A stretch of 64,000 nucleotides of DNA from Polyangiaceae bacterium (GCA_025936045.1 JAICUB010000002.1:229063-293062); one strand, 5' to 3'; counted from the stretch's first letter, positions 33,296-42,968 are shown. Notes: generated by a model from the letters alone, not told the origin. Numbers and translations: made by a program.

Positions 33296-34198
33296 GTGCT
33301 CGCGCGTTTGCTTCCGGACGTCTCGCGCGCGACGGTGCAGCGCTGGATTCAGGGGGGACGCGTGTTGGTCGACGGCGGGAGCTGCCGGCCGCGCGACTCC
33401 GTGAAGCCGGGGGCGCTGCTCGAGGTCGACCCGTTGCCTCCTCCGCCGAGCAACGCGGAGCCGGACGCGCGCATAGCGCTCGAGGTCGTCTACGAGGACG
33501 AGGCGGTGCTGGTAGTGAACAAGCCGGCTGGGCTCGTGGTTCACCCTGCACGCGGTCATCGCAGCGGAACGCTCGTGAACGGGTTGCTCGCCCGGCCCGG
33601 TTTCGCTTCCGCCCTCGCGGAGTCTTCCGGCGGCGAGGCGCTACGTCCCGGCATCGTTCATCGCATCGACAAGGACACGAGCGGGCTCTTGGTGGTGGCG
33701 AAAACAGCGCCGAGTCGCGAGTCGCTCAAGGCGCAGCTTGCGGCTCACAGCGCCGAGCGCGCGTATCTTGCGCTCACGCTCGGCGTTCCCGGGCCACGCG
33801 CCATTCGCACGCAGTACGGACGTGATCGCCGCTCGCGTCTCCGGTTCACGTCGCGGCTCGACGAGGGCAAGCTCGCCGTCACGCACGTGTCGGTGCTCGA
33901 GCGGCTCGCAGGAGGGCGCGCCGCGTTCGTCGAATGCCGGCTCGAAACCGGACGCACGCATCAAATCCGCGTACATCTGAGCGAGCAGGCGAAAACGCCG
34001 CTCCTCGCCGACGCTCTCTACGGCAAGCGCCCGAGCGACCCGGAGCTCGCGAGCGCGAGCGAGCTCGTCGGACGGCAAGCGCTGCACGCGGCCGTGCTCG
34101 GCTTCACGCACCCGCTCACGGGGGAACGGCTACGCTTCGAAGCGCCGTTGCCGGCTGATTTCGCGAGCGCCCTCGCCGCCCTCCGGAAGCTCGCCTGA
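33296..34198 (+). CDS. RluD-family 23S rRNA pseudouridine synthase
   Basis: At least 300 residues. An N-terminal S4 RNA-binding domain (SRATVQRWIQGGRVLVDG) precedes the catalytic RluA/RluD domain with VNKPAGLVVHPARG and the motif HRIDKDTSGLLVV carrying the catalytic Asp (Asp125 counting from GTG 33296), then GRTHQIRVHL. It converts uridines to pseudouridine in large-subunit rRNA. The only ATG/GTG/TTG start leaves the S4 domain short: the frame is open back to 33236 and encodes LRFVAPPGPRERVDK just before, which fits a normal S4 beginning (RVDKVLARLLP). True initiation may therefore be at a non-standard codon such as CTG 33239. Confidence 0.9.
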   Translation: MLARLLPDVSRATVQRWIQGGRVLVDGGSCRPRDSVKPGALLEVDPLPPPPSNAEPDARIALEVVYEDEAVLVVNKPAGLVVHPARGHRSGTLVNGLLARPGFASALAESSGGEALRPGIVHRIDKDTSGLLVVAKTAPSRESLKAQLAAHSAERAYLALTLGVPGPRAIRTQYGRDRRSRLRFTSRLDEGKLAVTHVSVLERLAGGRAAFVECRLETGRTHQIRVHLSEQAKTPLLADALYGKRPSDPELASASELVGRQALHAAVLGFTHPLTGERLRFEAPLPADFASALAALRKLA

Positions 34199-34201
34199 TC
34201 G

Positions 34202-34225
34202 AAAAGCGCCGCCTGAGCTGGCGCT
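34202..34225 (-). terminator. Putative intrinsic terminator of the LRR lipoprotein gene
   Basis: Read on the minus strand, AGCGCC and GGCGCT form a 6-base stem around a 9-base loop, starting in the stop codon of the LRR gene and followed by TTTT. It lies in the short gap between the convergent pseudouridine synthase and LRR genes. The stem is short, so confidence is modest. Confidence 0.4.
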
Positions 34226-35201
34226 AAAGCTTGAGGGCATCGCCGAAGCGCTGCTTGAGCAGAGCGGCGCCCTTGGCGCCGAAGTCGTTGCCGAAGAGCT
34301 GGATCGACCGCACGTGGCCGAGGTGCGCCGACGCGGCGAGCGCTTCAGCTCCGGGGTCGCCGATGGAATTGGCGCTCAGATCGAGCGTCTCGAGCGCGTC
34401 GAGTCCGGGCGCGTCGGCGACGGCCCGTGCGCCGTCGTCGCCGACGTCATCGCCCGACAGCGCGAGCACCGTGAGCCCGCGGAGGCCGCTCGAACGAGCG
34501 AGAGCGGCCGCGCCTCCCGCGCCGATGTCGCAGCCGAGCAAGAAGAGCGAGCGCATGTTACCGAGATGGGACGACGCCGCGAGGGCTCGGGCGCCGTCCT
34601 CGCCGACGGGATTCATGCTCAGATCGAGCGAACGGATGCCGTCGAGCAAGGGCGAGTCGGCGAGCGAGCGGACGCCGTCCGGACCGATGCCGTTTCCGCT
34701 CAGGTTCAGGACCTTGAGCGCAGCGAGCCCACGGCTCCGTGCGAGCGTGCCGGCGCCGCCGTCGGCGATGTCGTTGCCGCCGAGATCGAGCTGCCGGAGT
34801 GTCGCGAGGTGAGGCGAGGCGGCGAGCGAGCCGAGCCCGCTCGGGCCGAGGCCGTTGTCGCTCACGTCGAGGGCGACGAGGCCGTCGAGCGCGGCGGCGC
34901 GGCCGAGCACGCCGCCGAGCTCGGGACCGAAGGCGCGAGCGGCGAGGTTCAGTCGCGCGACGCCCGCGAGCGAACCGGGAGCGAGCTTGTGCTCGAGTCC
35001 GGCGAGCGATGTGGCGTCGGAAAGCTCTTCGGTCTTGCCCTGAGCTCCCGCGAGATCGACGTCGTGGTCCGCCCCGATGCCGTTGGGAGCGCCAGGGGCG
35101 GCGCTGCTCGGTGATTTCACTTCGCCGCCGGAGGCCCCGCAGGCAGCGAGGGCCCCGGCGAGTACCGCGCCGCCTGCGACCCGAACGAGCGCCCGTGCCA
35201 T
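34224..35201 (-). CDS. Leucine-rich-repeat lipoprotein
   Basis: A 325-residue protein. Lipobox LAAC gives a lipidated Cys at residue 21. A Ser/Pro/Gly linker reaches about residue 77. From about residue 78 to 320 lie nine consecutive repeats of 27 residues with the pattern LxxLxxLDLSxNxIGxxGAxALAxSxx (for example LKVLNLSGNGIGPDGVRSLA), the ribonuclease-inhibitor type of LRR. This would form a curved solenoid with a parallel beta face, a protein-binding surface at the cell envelope. No enzymatic domain is seen. It is convergent with the RluD-type gene and downstream on the same strand as the LPG-synthase-type gene, 21 bases away. Confidence 0.85.
   Translation of the reverse strand: MARALVRVAGGAVLAGALAACGASGGEVKSPSSAAPGAPNGIGADHDVDLAGAQGKTEELSDATSLAGLEHKLAPGSLAGVARLNLAARAFGPELGGVLGRAAALDGLVALDVSDNGLGPSGLGSLAASPHLATLRQLDLGGNDIADGGAGTLARSRGLAALKVLNLSGNGIGPDGVRSLADSPLLDGIRSLDLSMNPVGEDGARALAASSHLGNMRSLFLLGCDIGAGGAAALARSSGLRGLTVLALSGDDVGDDGARAVADAPGLDALETLDLSANSIGDPGAEALAASAHLGHVRSIQLFGNDFGAKGAALLKQRFGDALKL
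34242..34970 (-). repeat. Nine tandem 81-base coding repeats (27-residue LRR units)
   Basis: The LRR lipoprotein gene is built of nine in-frame units of exactly 81 bases encoding 27 residues. The units diverge in sequence but keep Leu, Asn and Gly positions and the ALAxSxx helix. All nine have the same length, with no insertion or deletion, which suggests duplication of a unit. Confidence 0.75.
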
Positions 35202-35222
35202 GACGCTCCGAACTTTATCATC

Positions 35223-36203
35223 CTACGCGTCGAGCCGAACGCCCTCTTCGCCGGCGCCGAGGCGCTCCGGAAAGCGCACGCGTAAGGCCGCGAGCGCGAG
35301 GAAGCCGACGAGTACGGCCCACCACAGCGTCGCGAAGCGTACGAGCAGCATGGCGGCCGTCGCGTCGCCTGCCGGCACGTGTCCGAGCTCGACGAGCTGC
35401 TGCTGGATCATCGCCTCGGCGACGCCGAGGCCGCCCGGCACCGGGATCAGCGCGCCGGCCAGCGTGGCGGTCGAGTAGAAGAAGACGGCGACCCCCGGCG
35501 CGACCGGAGCGCCGAAGCCGCGCAGCAGCACCCAAAGCGCGATGCCTTCGCACGCCCACGCGGCAACCGACAAAAGCGTCGGCCAGACCAGCGCCGCGGG
35601 ACCCGCGACCACGCGCAAGCTGCCGAGCGCGATGCGAACCTTCGGGCCGAGCCGCCCGAGCGTGCCGTGCCGCCGTTCGAGCCAGCCCACGACCGCGAGG
35701 CCGGGCCGCTCCCACACGATGAACGCGACCCCGAGCGCGACCGCGAGGCTACCTGCGACGGCCCAGATGGTACCGCCCGCGAACGCGCCGCTACCGACGA
35801 CGATGAGCGCGATGACGCCGATGGCGTCGGTGAGACGTTCGGCCACGACGATCGGTGCCGTCCGCTCGGCGGGAACGTCGTGCGTGCGCGCGAGCACGGC
35901 GCTCTTGAACACCTCGCCGACCTTGCCCGGCGTGATCGTGAGCACGAAGCCGCTCAAAAATATCAGCAGGCTGTCGAGCCACGCGACGTTCCGAACCCCG
36001 AGGCGGGACAGGTAGTACTGCCACTTCGCGAAGCGGATGAAGTAGTTCGAGCTCGCGAGCGCGAGGGCGAGCGCGAATGCAGACCACTCGAAGCGAGCGA
36101 GGCTCTCCTGGATCCGATTGAGGCCCGTGTAAACGACGAAGCCGCCATACACGGCGACGCCGAGCAACATGGCCCCGAGGATGCGGCGGAGGAAGCGGTT
36201 CAT
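35223..36203 (-). CDS. LPG-synthase TM-region / flippase-like membrane protein (second copy)
   Basis: A 326-residue polytopic protein from ATG 36203. It shares the family pattern of the protein at 644-1774: SNYFIRFAKWQYYLSRLGV near residue 51 (the 'RxxRWxxLL' equivalent), LTITPGKVGEVFKSAVL near 88 (the LGEVxKxxLL motif), then VVAERLTDAIGVI and PVPGGLGVAEAMI. Only the transmembrane domain is present. Likely moves or processes a lipid or lipid-linked sugar in the inner membrane. The ATG overlaps the stop of a tiny membrane-protein gene upstream. The two copies are divergent in sequence, implying different substrates. Confidence 0.85.
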   Translation of the reverse strand: MNRFLRRILGAMLLGVAVYGGFVVYTGLNRIQESLARFEWSAFALALALASSNYFIRFAKWQYYLSRLGVRNVAWLDSLLIFLSGFVLTITPGKVGEVFKSAVLARTHDVPAERTAPIVVAERLTDAIGVIALIVVGSGAFAGGTIWAVAGSLAVALGVAFIVWERPGLAVVGWLERRHGTLGRLGPKVRIALGSLRVVAGPAALVWPTLLSVAAWACEGIALWVLLRGFGAPVAPGVAVFFYSTATLAGALIPVPGGLGVAEAMIQQQLVELGHVPAGDATAAMLLVRFATLWWAVLVGFLALAALRVRFPERLGAGEEGVRLDA

Positions 36204-36397
36204 CGGCGGCGCGGCCTGCGGAGCCGGAACCCGTAGTACGCGAGCGTGACGAGCACGAGCGAGAATGACACGAGCTCGACGGCGAGGGGGCTCACCACGA
36301 AAATCCCGCGGCCGAGGCCGGGTGGTGGCCGTTCCACCACGACGGGGACCCCGGTCGGGAGCTCCCGACCGGCGACGTTGAGCCCTGCTTCGCGCAT
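36200..36397 (-). CDS. Tiny single-pass membrane protein (putative)
   Basis: A 65-residue protein from ATG 36397: an N-terminal soluble part (MREAGLNVAGRELPTGVPVV), one hydrophobic helix (AVELVSFSLVLVTLAYYGF) and a strongly basic end (RLRRPRRR). By the positive-inside rule the C-terminus would be cytoplasmic. It overlaps the downstream LPG-synthase-type gene by 4 bases, which supports its being translated. A longer reading from 36535 would cross the start of the divergent MoxR gene and is unlikely. No family recognised. Possibly a small partner of the membrane protein it overlaps. Confidence 0.5.
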   Translation of the reverse strand: MREAGLNVAGRELPTGVPVVVERPPPGLGRGIFVVSPLAVELVSFSLVLVTLAYYGFRLRRPRRR

Positions 36398-36427
36398 CGG
36401 GCAGGCTTGTAGTACGAATGCGGGGCA

Positions 36428-37441
<1,014 letters not shown>

Positions 37442-37450
37442 TGCCGAACG

Positions 37451-37708
37451 ATGAGTGACGCTTCGCTCAAATCCGAGATCAAACGGCTGCTCATCGAGTC
37501 GCTCGATCTGCGCGGCAAGAGCGAGGCGGACATCGCCGACGACCTGCCGCTCTTCGGCGCGGGCCTGAAGCTCGACTCGCTCGACGCGCTCCAGCTCGCG
37601 GTCGCGCTCGAAGAGCGCTACGGCCTCGAAATCCCCGACGACGAAGGGGGACGGAGCATCTTTGCCTCGGTGAACACCATCGCGGCTTACGTTTCGACGA
37701 AGCGGTAA
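37451..37708 (+). CDS. Acyl carrier protein
   Basis: An 85-residue acidic helical protein with LFGAGLKLDSLDALQLAVAL; Ser43 in the DSLD motif is the expected 4'-phosphopantetheine attachment site. The rest follows the four-helix ACP plan (EIKRLLIESLDL at the start, NTIAAYVSTK at the end). It is the carrier for acyl chains in fatty-acid or polyketide synthesis. It sits between a MoxR ATPase and two ketosynthase genes, and so most likely serves those ketosynthases rather than housekeeping fatty-acid synthesis. A good size match for a stand-alone type II ACP. Confidence 0.92.
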   Translation: MSDASLKSEIKRLLIESLDLRGKSEADIADDLPLFGAGLKLDSLDALQLAVALEERYGLEIPDDEGGRSIFASVNTIAAYVSTKR

Positions 37709-37739
37709 CTCCGCGCGAACTCGACTACACTTTGGGCTC

Positions 37740-39926
37740 ATGGTCGAACGCGTCGCCGTCACTGGAATCGGCGCCGTTTCCGCCCTCGGTCAGAGCGCGA
37801 ACGCCACGTTCGAGGCCATCGTCGCGGGTGAGCGGGGCTTTCGGCCGCTCACGCTGTTCGACGCCCTCGACGCTCGGGCGCGCCTCGCCGCGGAAGTGCG
37901 CGGCCTCGAGATCGCAGATGTCGCGCCGCGCGGTGAAGCGGGCCATTTCTCGCGCACGGACGCGCTCGCGCTCGCCGCGGCACGCGAAGCGCTCGGTGCG
38001 GCGACGGTTCCGGCTTCGCGCTTCGGGGTGAGCCTCGGCGGGACGAGCGGGGCCATGCTCGAAGCCGAACGGGAGCTCCTCGCTGGGCCGCTCGATCGCA
38101 TCGAGCCGGTGCGAGCAGCCTCGCTCGTTTCGCAGCCGCTCGATCTCACGACGCAGCGGGTGGCGCGTGCGCTCGGGGGCGCTCGCCGCCGTGCGACGGT
38201 GTGCGCGGCATGCTCGAGCAGCGCCTTGGCGATCGCGGAGGGCTTGAGCTGGCTCGAGCGCGGCGACGTCGATGTCGTGCTCGCGGGGGGCGCCGACGGT
38301 CTCTGCCGGCTCACGTTCTTCGGCTTCGACGCGCTCGGCGCGCTCGATCCCGCGCCTTGCCGGCCTTTCGACGTGAGCCGGCACGGGCTCGGGCTTGGCG
38401 AGGGAGCGGCTTTCTTGCGGCTCGAGCGCGAATCCGACGCGCGGGCGCGCGGCGCCGAGATCCTCGCGTTCCTGAGTGGGAGCGCGACCGGCGCCGAAGC
38501 GCATCACATCACACACCCGGAGCCGTCGGGCGCGCTCGCGGCGGAGTTACTCACGCGTGCGCTCGGTGCGGCCGGGCTCGAGCCGAGCGAGCTCGACTAC
38601 GTCAATGCGCACGGCACCGGCACGCAACAGAACGACGCGATGGAAGGGCGGGCTCTGCATACCGCGCTCGGTCTGCACGCAAAACGGGTGCTCGTGTCGT
38701 CGACCAAGGCGCAACACGGTCACACCCTCGGCGCGGCGGCCGCGCTCGAGGCGGTCGTCACGGTGCTCGCGCTCGCGCGTGGTCAGGCCCCCGCGACCGC
38801 CGGGCTCGAACGGCCGGAAGACGCGACGCTCGGGCACGTGATCGGCGCCGCGCGGCGAGTGCCCCTGAGGAGCGCCGCTTCGTGCTCGTTCGGTTTCGGC
38901 GGGACGGGCGCCGTACTTCTCTTCGAGCGCGCCGACGCGCCGGCACGCGAACGCGCACTCACGCCGCGCGAGCGCGTCGTAGTCACCGGTTTCTCGGCGT
39001 GCGGCCCCTTCGGGGAGCTCACGCCCGAGGACCCCGAACGGGCATTCGAGCCACGGCGTGCGCCGTTCGTCCCGACGCTGGAGTCGTCCGCGCTCGCGAC
39101 CCTGGACCCCGAGCGCTCCCGCCGCTTCGACGGCACCGCGGCGGTCGTCACGCATCTCGCCGAACGCGCTCTCCGCCGAGCCGAGCTCGGAGCTTCCGGC
39201 GTCGCCGTCGCCGCGGGCACCGCGTTCGGCGCCGTCGAACGCACGGTGCGTTTCATGCTGCGCGTCGGCGAGCGCGGAGTGCGTCGCGCCAATCCGGCTG
39301 AATTTCCGCACTTGGTCGCGTCGGCCGCCTCGGGCAACGCGTCCGTTTACCTCGGCCTTTCGGGCGCGGCGTTCAGTGTGCCGGGCGGCGCGGCCGCCGC
39401 AGAAGCCGCGCTCTCCGCAGCGATCGCCTGGCTTGCCAACGGCGACGCACGCGCCGTCGTTGCCGGCGCCGCAGCAGCATTCGACGCCGTCATCGCGGCC
39501 TTGCTCGCCGAGCCGGTGGCGGACGGGGCCTCGGATCGTTCCGAAGGCGGCGGGTTCATCGTCGTCGAGACCGATTCGGGCGCAAGGACGCGCGGAGCGC
39601 GTGCCCACGCGGAGATTGAAGGGCCATGGCCGCTCGAGCTCGACGGCGTCTTTCCGGCTCCTCCACCGCGCCGAGCGGAACGCGCGCTCGTGATCGCAAG
39701 CCCGCGCGCGCGCTCGGCGGCGGCAGCGTTGGCGAGCTCGGCCTGGGCGGCTTGTGAGCTGCGGCCGCTCCGCGGCACCGGCGCTCACGAAGCGGAAAGC
39801 GGAGTCGCGTTCGCGGTGGCCGCCGCGCTCGTGGCTCGCCGGATGTTCGAAGAGGTGCTCGTCGTAGCTTCGTCCGCACACGCCGCGTGGGCCACGCTGT
39901 TCCGGGCAGTCGAGGGTCCGTCATGA
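37740..39926 (+). CDS. Beta-ketoacyl synthase fused to a degenerate second ketosynthase-like domain
   Basis: A 728-residue protein. Domain 1 (about 1-400) is a complete KAS: MVERVAVTGIGAVSALG start, active-site VCAACSSSA with Cys158, His291 in NAHGTGT, Lys323 and His328 in STKAQHGHTLGAA. Domain 2 (about 410-600) restarts with ERVVVTGFSACGPFG and has the KAS N-terminal fold pattern, but the catalytic Cys position (around residue 551) is Ala in SVPGGAAAAEA and the HGTGT half is absent. This resembles a chain-length-factor or Ketoacyl-synt_2-type domain, as in aryl-polyene clusters, fused in one chain. The ATG overlaps nothing upstream; the next KS gene overlaps by 4 bases. Confidence 0.85.
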   Translation: MVERVAVTGIGAVSALGQSANATFEAIVAGERGFRPLTLFDALDARARLAAEVRGLEIADVAPRGEAGHFSRTDALALAAAREALGAATVPASRFGVSLGGTSGAMLEAERELLAGPLDRIEPVRAASLVSQPLDLTTQRVARALGGARRRATVCAACSSSALAIAEGLSWLERGDVDVVLAGGADGLCRLTFFGFDALGALDPAPCRPFDVSRHGLGLGEGAAFLRLERESDARARGAEILAFLSGSATGAEAHHITHPEPSGALAAELLTRALGAAGLEPSELDYVNAHGTGTQQNDAMEGRALHTALGLHAKRVLVSSTKAQHGHTLGAAAALEAVVTVLALARGQAPATAGLERPEDATLGHVIGAARRVPLRSAASCSFGFGGTGAVLLFERADAPARERALTPRERVVVTGFSACGPFGELTPEDPERAFEPRRAPFVPTLESSALATLDPERSRRFDGTAAVVTHLAERALRRAELGASGVAVAAGTAFGAVERTVRFMLRVGERGVRRANPAEFPHLVASAASGNASVYLGLSGAAFSVPGGAAAAEAALSAAIAWLANGDARAVVAGAAAAFDAVIAALLAEPVADGASDRSEGGGFIVVETDSGARTRGARAHAEIEGPWPLELDGVFPAPPPRRAERALVIASPRARSAAAALASSAWAACELRPLRGTGAHEAESGVAFAVAAALVARRMFEEVLVVASSAHAAWATLFRAVEGPS

Positions 39927-41710
39927 CGCCCATTGCGGTGGTCGCGCGCGGAGCGATTTCCCCGCTCGGCGTGGGCGAAAGCGCGACGGGCGTCGGCGCC
40001 CTCGGCGAGCGCCCGAGCACGAGCGTGCGTGAGGATCCGATTTTTCGCGGGGCCGGGCTCAAGAAGCCGCGCTCCGCTCGCGCGCTCGGAGCAACGGCGC
40101 CCGAGGTCGATCGCGCGCGTCGGCTGCTCGCGCATGCGGCGCGCGAGCTTGCCGGAAGTCTCGACGCGCTCGTCCCCGATTGGCGCGGCCTCCGGCTCGC
40201 GCTCGCTGTCGGCACGTCCGCGGGCGGCCTCGGAAGCCTCGAACGCGCGCTCTCGTTACGTGCTCGCGGCGAGGTCCTGCCCGCCGAGCTCGCGCGCTCC
40301 GCTTTCTACGACGGCCCACTCGCCGAGCTCGACGTTTGGTTCGGCGCGGGGACGCCGCGCGTGACGCTGCTCGGCGCGTGCATCGCCTCGACGTTCGCGC
40401 TCGGCCTTGGCGCGCGCTGGCTCGCCGCGGATCGGGCGGATCTCGTGATCGCGGGCGGCTACGACGCGCTCACGCTCTTTCTAGCGAGCGGCTTCGAGGC
40501 GCTCGGCGCGACGACCGGCGGCGATCCCGCTCCGTTTCGTAGCCGGCGTGACGGCATGGCGCTCGGGGAGGGCGCGGCGCTCGTCGCGCTCATGCGCTCG
40601 AACGAGGCTCCGCGCGCGCTCGGCTATGTGCTCGGCTTCGGTGCGTCGAGTGATGCGACGCACGTCACGGCTCCTGAACCGCAGGGTCGCGGTCTCGTTC
40701 GCGCGGCGAGGACGGCGCTCGACGACGCGAACGCCACCGCCGCCGACGTCGATCTCCTGAGCGCTCATGCGACCGCGACTCCTCATAACGACGCCGCCGA
40801 AGCCCGGGCACTCGAGCTCCTTTTCGGTGCGTCCGCCGCGCGCGTGCCGGTGCACCCGTTCAAGGCGGTGATCGGTCATACGCTCGGGGCCGCGGGCGCA
40901 CTCGAGACGCTCGCCGCGCTCGCTGCCATGCGCGCGCGCATCCTGCCGGCCGCGGCCGGCGACGGCGCGATCGACCCGGCCTTCGGTGCTCGCTTGCTCG
41001 AGCGGAACGCCGCGGGCCCGGCGCTCCGGTGCCTCAAGCTTTCGGCGGCTTTCGGCGGCGCGAACGCCGCGCTCGTACTCGCGCCGGAACTGCCGCGAAG
41101 CAGCGCGCTGCACGCGCCTTCGCGCCCGGTCCGCGTCGTCCACGAAACCGAGCTCGTGACAGCGCCCGACCCGGAGCTCATCGCGGAACGGAGCGAGCTC
41201 GACGAAATTCGCCGCACGCGGCTCGATCGCGCGAGCGCTCTCGCCGTCACGGCGACTGCGCGAGCGCTCATGGCCGTCCCCGAGCTCGACCGGACGAGGA
41301 CCGCCGTCGTGATCGGCACGTTCGCCGCGTCGCTCGAAGCAGACGAGGAGTTCGACGTGCGACGACGGGAGCGCGGCTCGAGCGCCGCCGAGCCCCGTCG
41401 CTTTCCCGCGACCTCGCCGAACCTTCCCGCGGGCTGGTGCACGATCGCATTCGGCTTGCACGGGCCGAGCATCGCCGTCGGAGGCGGCCCGGGTGCGGCC
41501 GAGGAAGCGACGCTCGTCGGTTACGAGCTCGTCTCTTCCGGGGACGCCGAATACGCCGTCGTCGTCGTCTGCGATGACGTGGGCGCCGTCACGCGCGAGC
41601 TCGCGGCTCGGGCCGGAATCGCGTGTCCGCCCGACGGTGCACGCGCCCGGGTTTTCGCGACCGGGGACGCTGGCGAGCTCCTCGCGCCGCCGAGCTTCGC
41701 CCTTCGCTAA
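39923..41710 (+). CDS. Second beta-ketoacyl synthase with degenerate C-terminal KS-like domain
   Basis: A 595-residue protein starting at ATG 39923 inside the previous stop. Domain 1 (about 1-390): MTPIAVVARGAISPLG, active-site LLGACIASTFAL with Cys153, His282 in AHATATPHND (the usual HGTGT is HATAT), Lys314 and His319 in FKAVIGHTLGAAGA, so a C-H-H triad is present. Domain 2 (about 398-595) resembles the KAS N-half but carries VGGGPGAAEEA where the active Cys should be. Same unusual two-domain plan as its neighbour, so the pair may form a heterodimer. Together with the ACP this is a small polyketide or fatty-acid elongation unit whose reductase and dehydratase are not in view. Confidence 0.82.
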   Translation: MTPIAVVARGAISPLGVGESATGVGALGERPSTSVREDPIFRGAGLKKPRSARALGATAPEVDRARRLLAHAARELAGSLDALVPDWRGLRLALAVGTSAGGLGSLERALSLRARGEVLPAELARSAFYDGPLAELDVWFGAGTPRVTLLGACIASTFALGLGARWLAADRADLVIAGGYDALTLFLASGFEALGATTGGDPAPFRSRRDGMALGEGAALVALMRSNEAPRALGYVLGFGASSDATHVTAPEPQGRGLVRAARTALDDANATAADVDLLSAHATATPHNDAAEARALELLFGASAARVPVHPFKAVIGHTLGAAGALETLAALAAMRARILPAAAGDGAIDPAFGARLLERNAAGPALRCLKLSAAFGGANAALVLAPELPRSSALHAPSRPVRVVHETELVTAPDPELIAERSELDEIRRTRLDRASALAVTATARALMAVPELDRTRTAVVIGTFAASLEADEEFDVRRRERGSSAAEPRRFPATSPNLPAGWCTIAFGLHGPSIAVGGGPGAAEEATLVGYELVSSGDAEYAVVVVCDDVGAVTRELAARAGIACPPDGARARVFATGDAGELLAPPSFALR

Positions 41711-41801
41711 GCACTTCGCGAGATCGCGCCGACCCCGGGCCCGTTGGCCGGAAAAACGCGGCTGGCGGTGCGCGTCTGCGGGATGCTAGCTTCCGCGCGG
41801 A

Positions 41802-42320
41802 ATGCGCCGCCGTGAAGCGGCGTTGCTGCTTTTGCCTCGAATGCTTCGTCGTTCAGCACTCCTTTTCGTGGTCGGTCTCAGCCTCGCCGGTACGGCGTGT
41901 TCGAAGGAACTCCTTCCGAACACGGACGTCGAGGACACCGACTTCAACCGTCGGGTCATCGAATTCTGCGAGGACTACCGCCACGCCGTCGAGCGCAAGA
42001 GCATCGGGCTCTTATTGAAGCTCGCGCACGAGCGCTACTACGAGGACGGCGCCACGATCGATACGAGCGACGACCTCGATCTCGCGGGACTCAGGGAATA
42101 CCTCGAGACCAAGTTCAAGGACGTCAAATCGATCCGCTACGAGATCCACTACCGGAACGTCACTCTCGGTCGCAACACCGAGATTTACGTCGATTACACC
42201 TACAGCGCGAGCTACCTCATCCCGACCTCGAAGGGCGACGTCTGGCGTCGCACCGTTGCCGACAATCGGCTCTCCCTGGTCCCCTCGGGCGAGTCGTTCA
42301 AGATCCTCTCGGGCATGTGA
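41802..42320 (+). CDS. Small lipoprotein, NTF2-like fold suspected
   Basis: A 172-residue protein; the lipobox SLAGTAC makes the lipidated Cys about residue 33 (or 20 if the start is the ATG at 41841). The mature part, beginning with NRRVIEFCEDYRHAVERKSI, has a helix-helix-then-sheet pattern (LLLKLAHERYYEDGATID, later EIYVDYTYSASYLI) like NTF2/SnoaL-type folds, which bind small ligands or act as scaffolds. No catalytic motif stands out. It is convergent with a second small lipoprotein that has a similar pattern. Function unknown. Confidence 0.72.
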   Translation: MRRREAALLLLPRMLRRSALLFVVGLSLAGTACSKELLPNTDVEDTDFNRRVIEFCEDYRHAVERKSIGLLLKLAHERYYEDGATIDTSDDLDLAGLREYLETKFKDVKSIRYEIHYRNVTLGRNTEIYVDYTYSASYLIPTSKGDVWRRTVADNRLSLVPSGESFKILSGM

Positions 42321-42329
42321 CGCCGGGTC

Positions 42330-42344
42330 GGGCGGGGCCCGCCC
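42330..42344. terminator. Possible bidirectional terminator hairpin
   Basis: GGGCGG and CCGCCC form a 6-base GC stem around GGC in the 31-base gap between two convergent lipoprotein genes. Neither side has a T-tract, so strong intrinsic termination is doubtful. Confidence 0.25.
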
Positions 42345-42351
42345 GTCGACC

Positions 42352-42951
42352 TCACGGGCTCCGGTAGTCCTCGACGACCTCGTCGATCAGAAAGCTCGCG
42401 CCGCTCGGGATCAGACGGAAGGTGAACTCGTCGCCGAGCATGCGCGGTCGTGCGCCCCAGGCGACGCCGATCGGGACGCGCACGAGTAGATCGTGCTCCT
42501 CCTCCGTCACCTGCAGATCGGAGTCCCGGTAGAGCGCCTCGCCCGTGAGGCTGCGATAATCGAAGCGGGCAAAGCGGCCGCTCCACACGCTCGCCGCGCT
42601 CTCGCGGCGGGAGCCATTTTGCATGCGCGCGTTGGGCGTGAGCACCGCCGAAAGGGCGTGTGGCGACTCCTCGACCAGGGCATGGAAGAACGCGGAGACC
42701 ACGGCGCGTGCCGCGTTCGGATCCGCCGGCGTCTCGAGCACGACGAGGCCTGCCGCCGTCGTGCCGCGCCGCTCGGCCGCGGGCAGTGTCGTTGCCGGCT
42801 CCACGTCGGTACCCGCCGGATGACGCGGAGGCTTCGGCAACGTCGTCACCGTTTCGAAGCCCGGACCCGAGGCGGCGCACGCCCCGAGCGCGGCACCCGC
42901 GACGAGCGCGCTTGCGATGCTGCTCTTGCCGAGCGTGACCTTGCGTTTCAA
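42352..42951 (-). CDS. Small lipoprotein, NTF2-like fold suspected
   Basis: A 199-residue protein. Signal peptide with lipobox LGAC, lipidated Cys near residue 25. A Pro/Thr linker is followed by a domain from about residue 78: NAARAVVSAFFHALVEESPHAL then LTPNARMQNGS and LVRVPIGVAWG, a helical start then sheet pattern similar to NTF2-like proteins. No active-site motif. It is transcribed in the same direction as the glutamine-amidotransferase-like gene, 17 bases downstream of it, and is likely in its operon. Confidence 0.75.
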   Translation of the reverse strand: MKRKVTLGKSSIASALVAGAALGACAASGPGFETVTTLPKPPRHPAGTDVEPATTLPAAERRGTTAAGLVVLETPADPNAARAVVSAFFHALVEESPHALSAVLTPNARMQNGSRRESAASVWSGRFARFDYRSLTGEALYRDSDLQVTEEEHDLLVRVPIGVAWGARPRMLGDEFTFRLIPSGASFLIDEVVEDYRSP

Positions 42952-42968
42952 GGGCGACGAAGCTCGCG

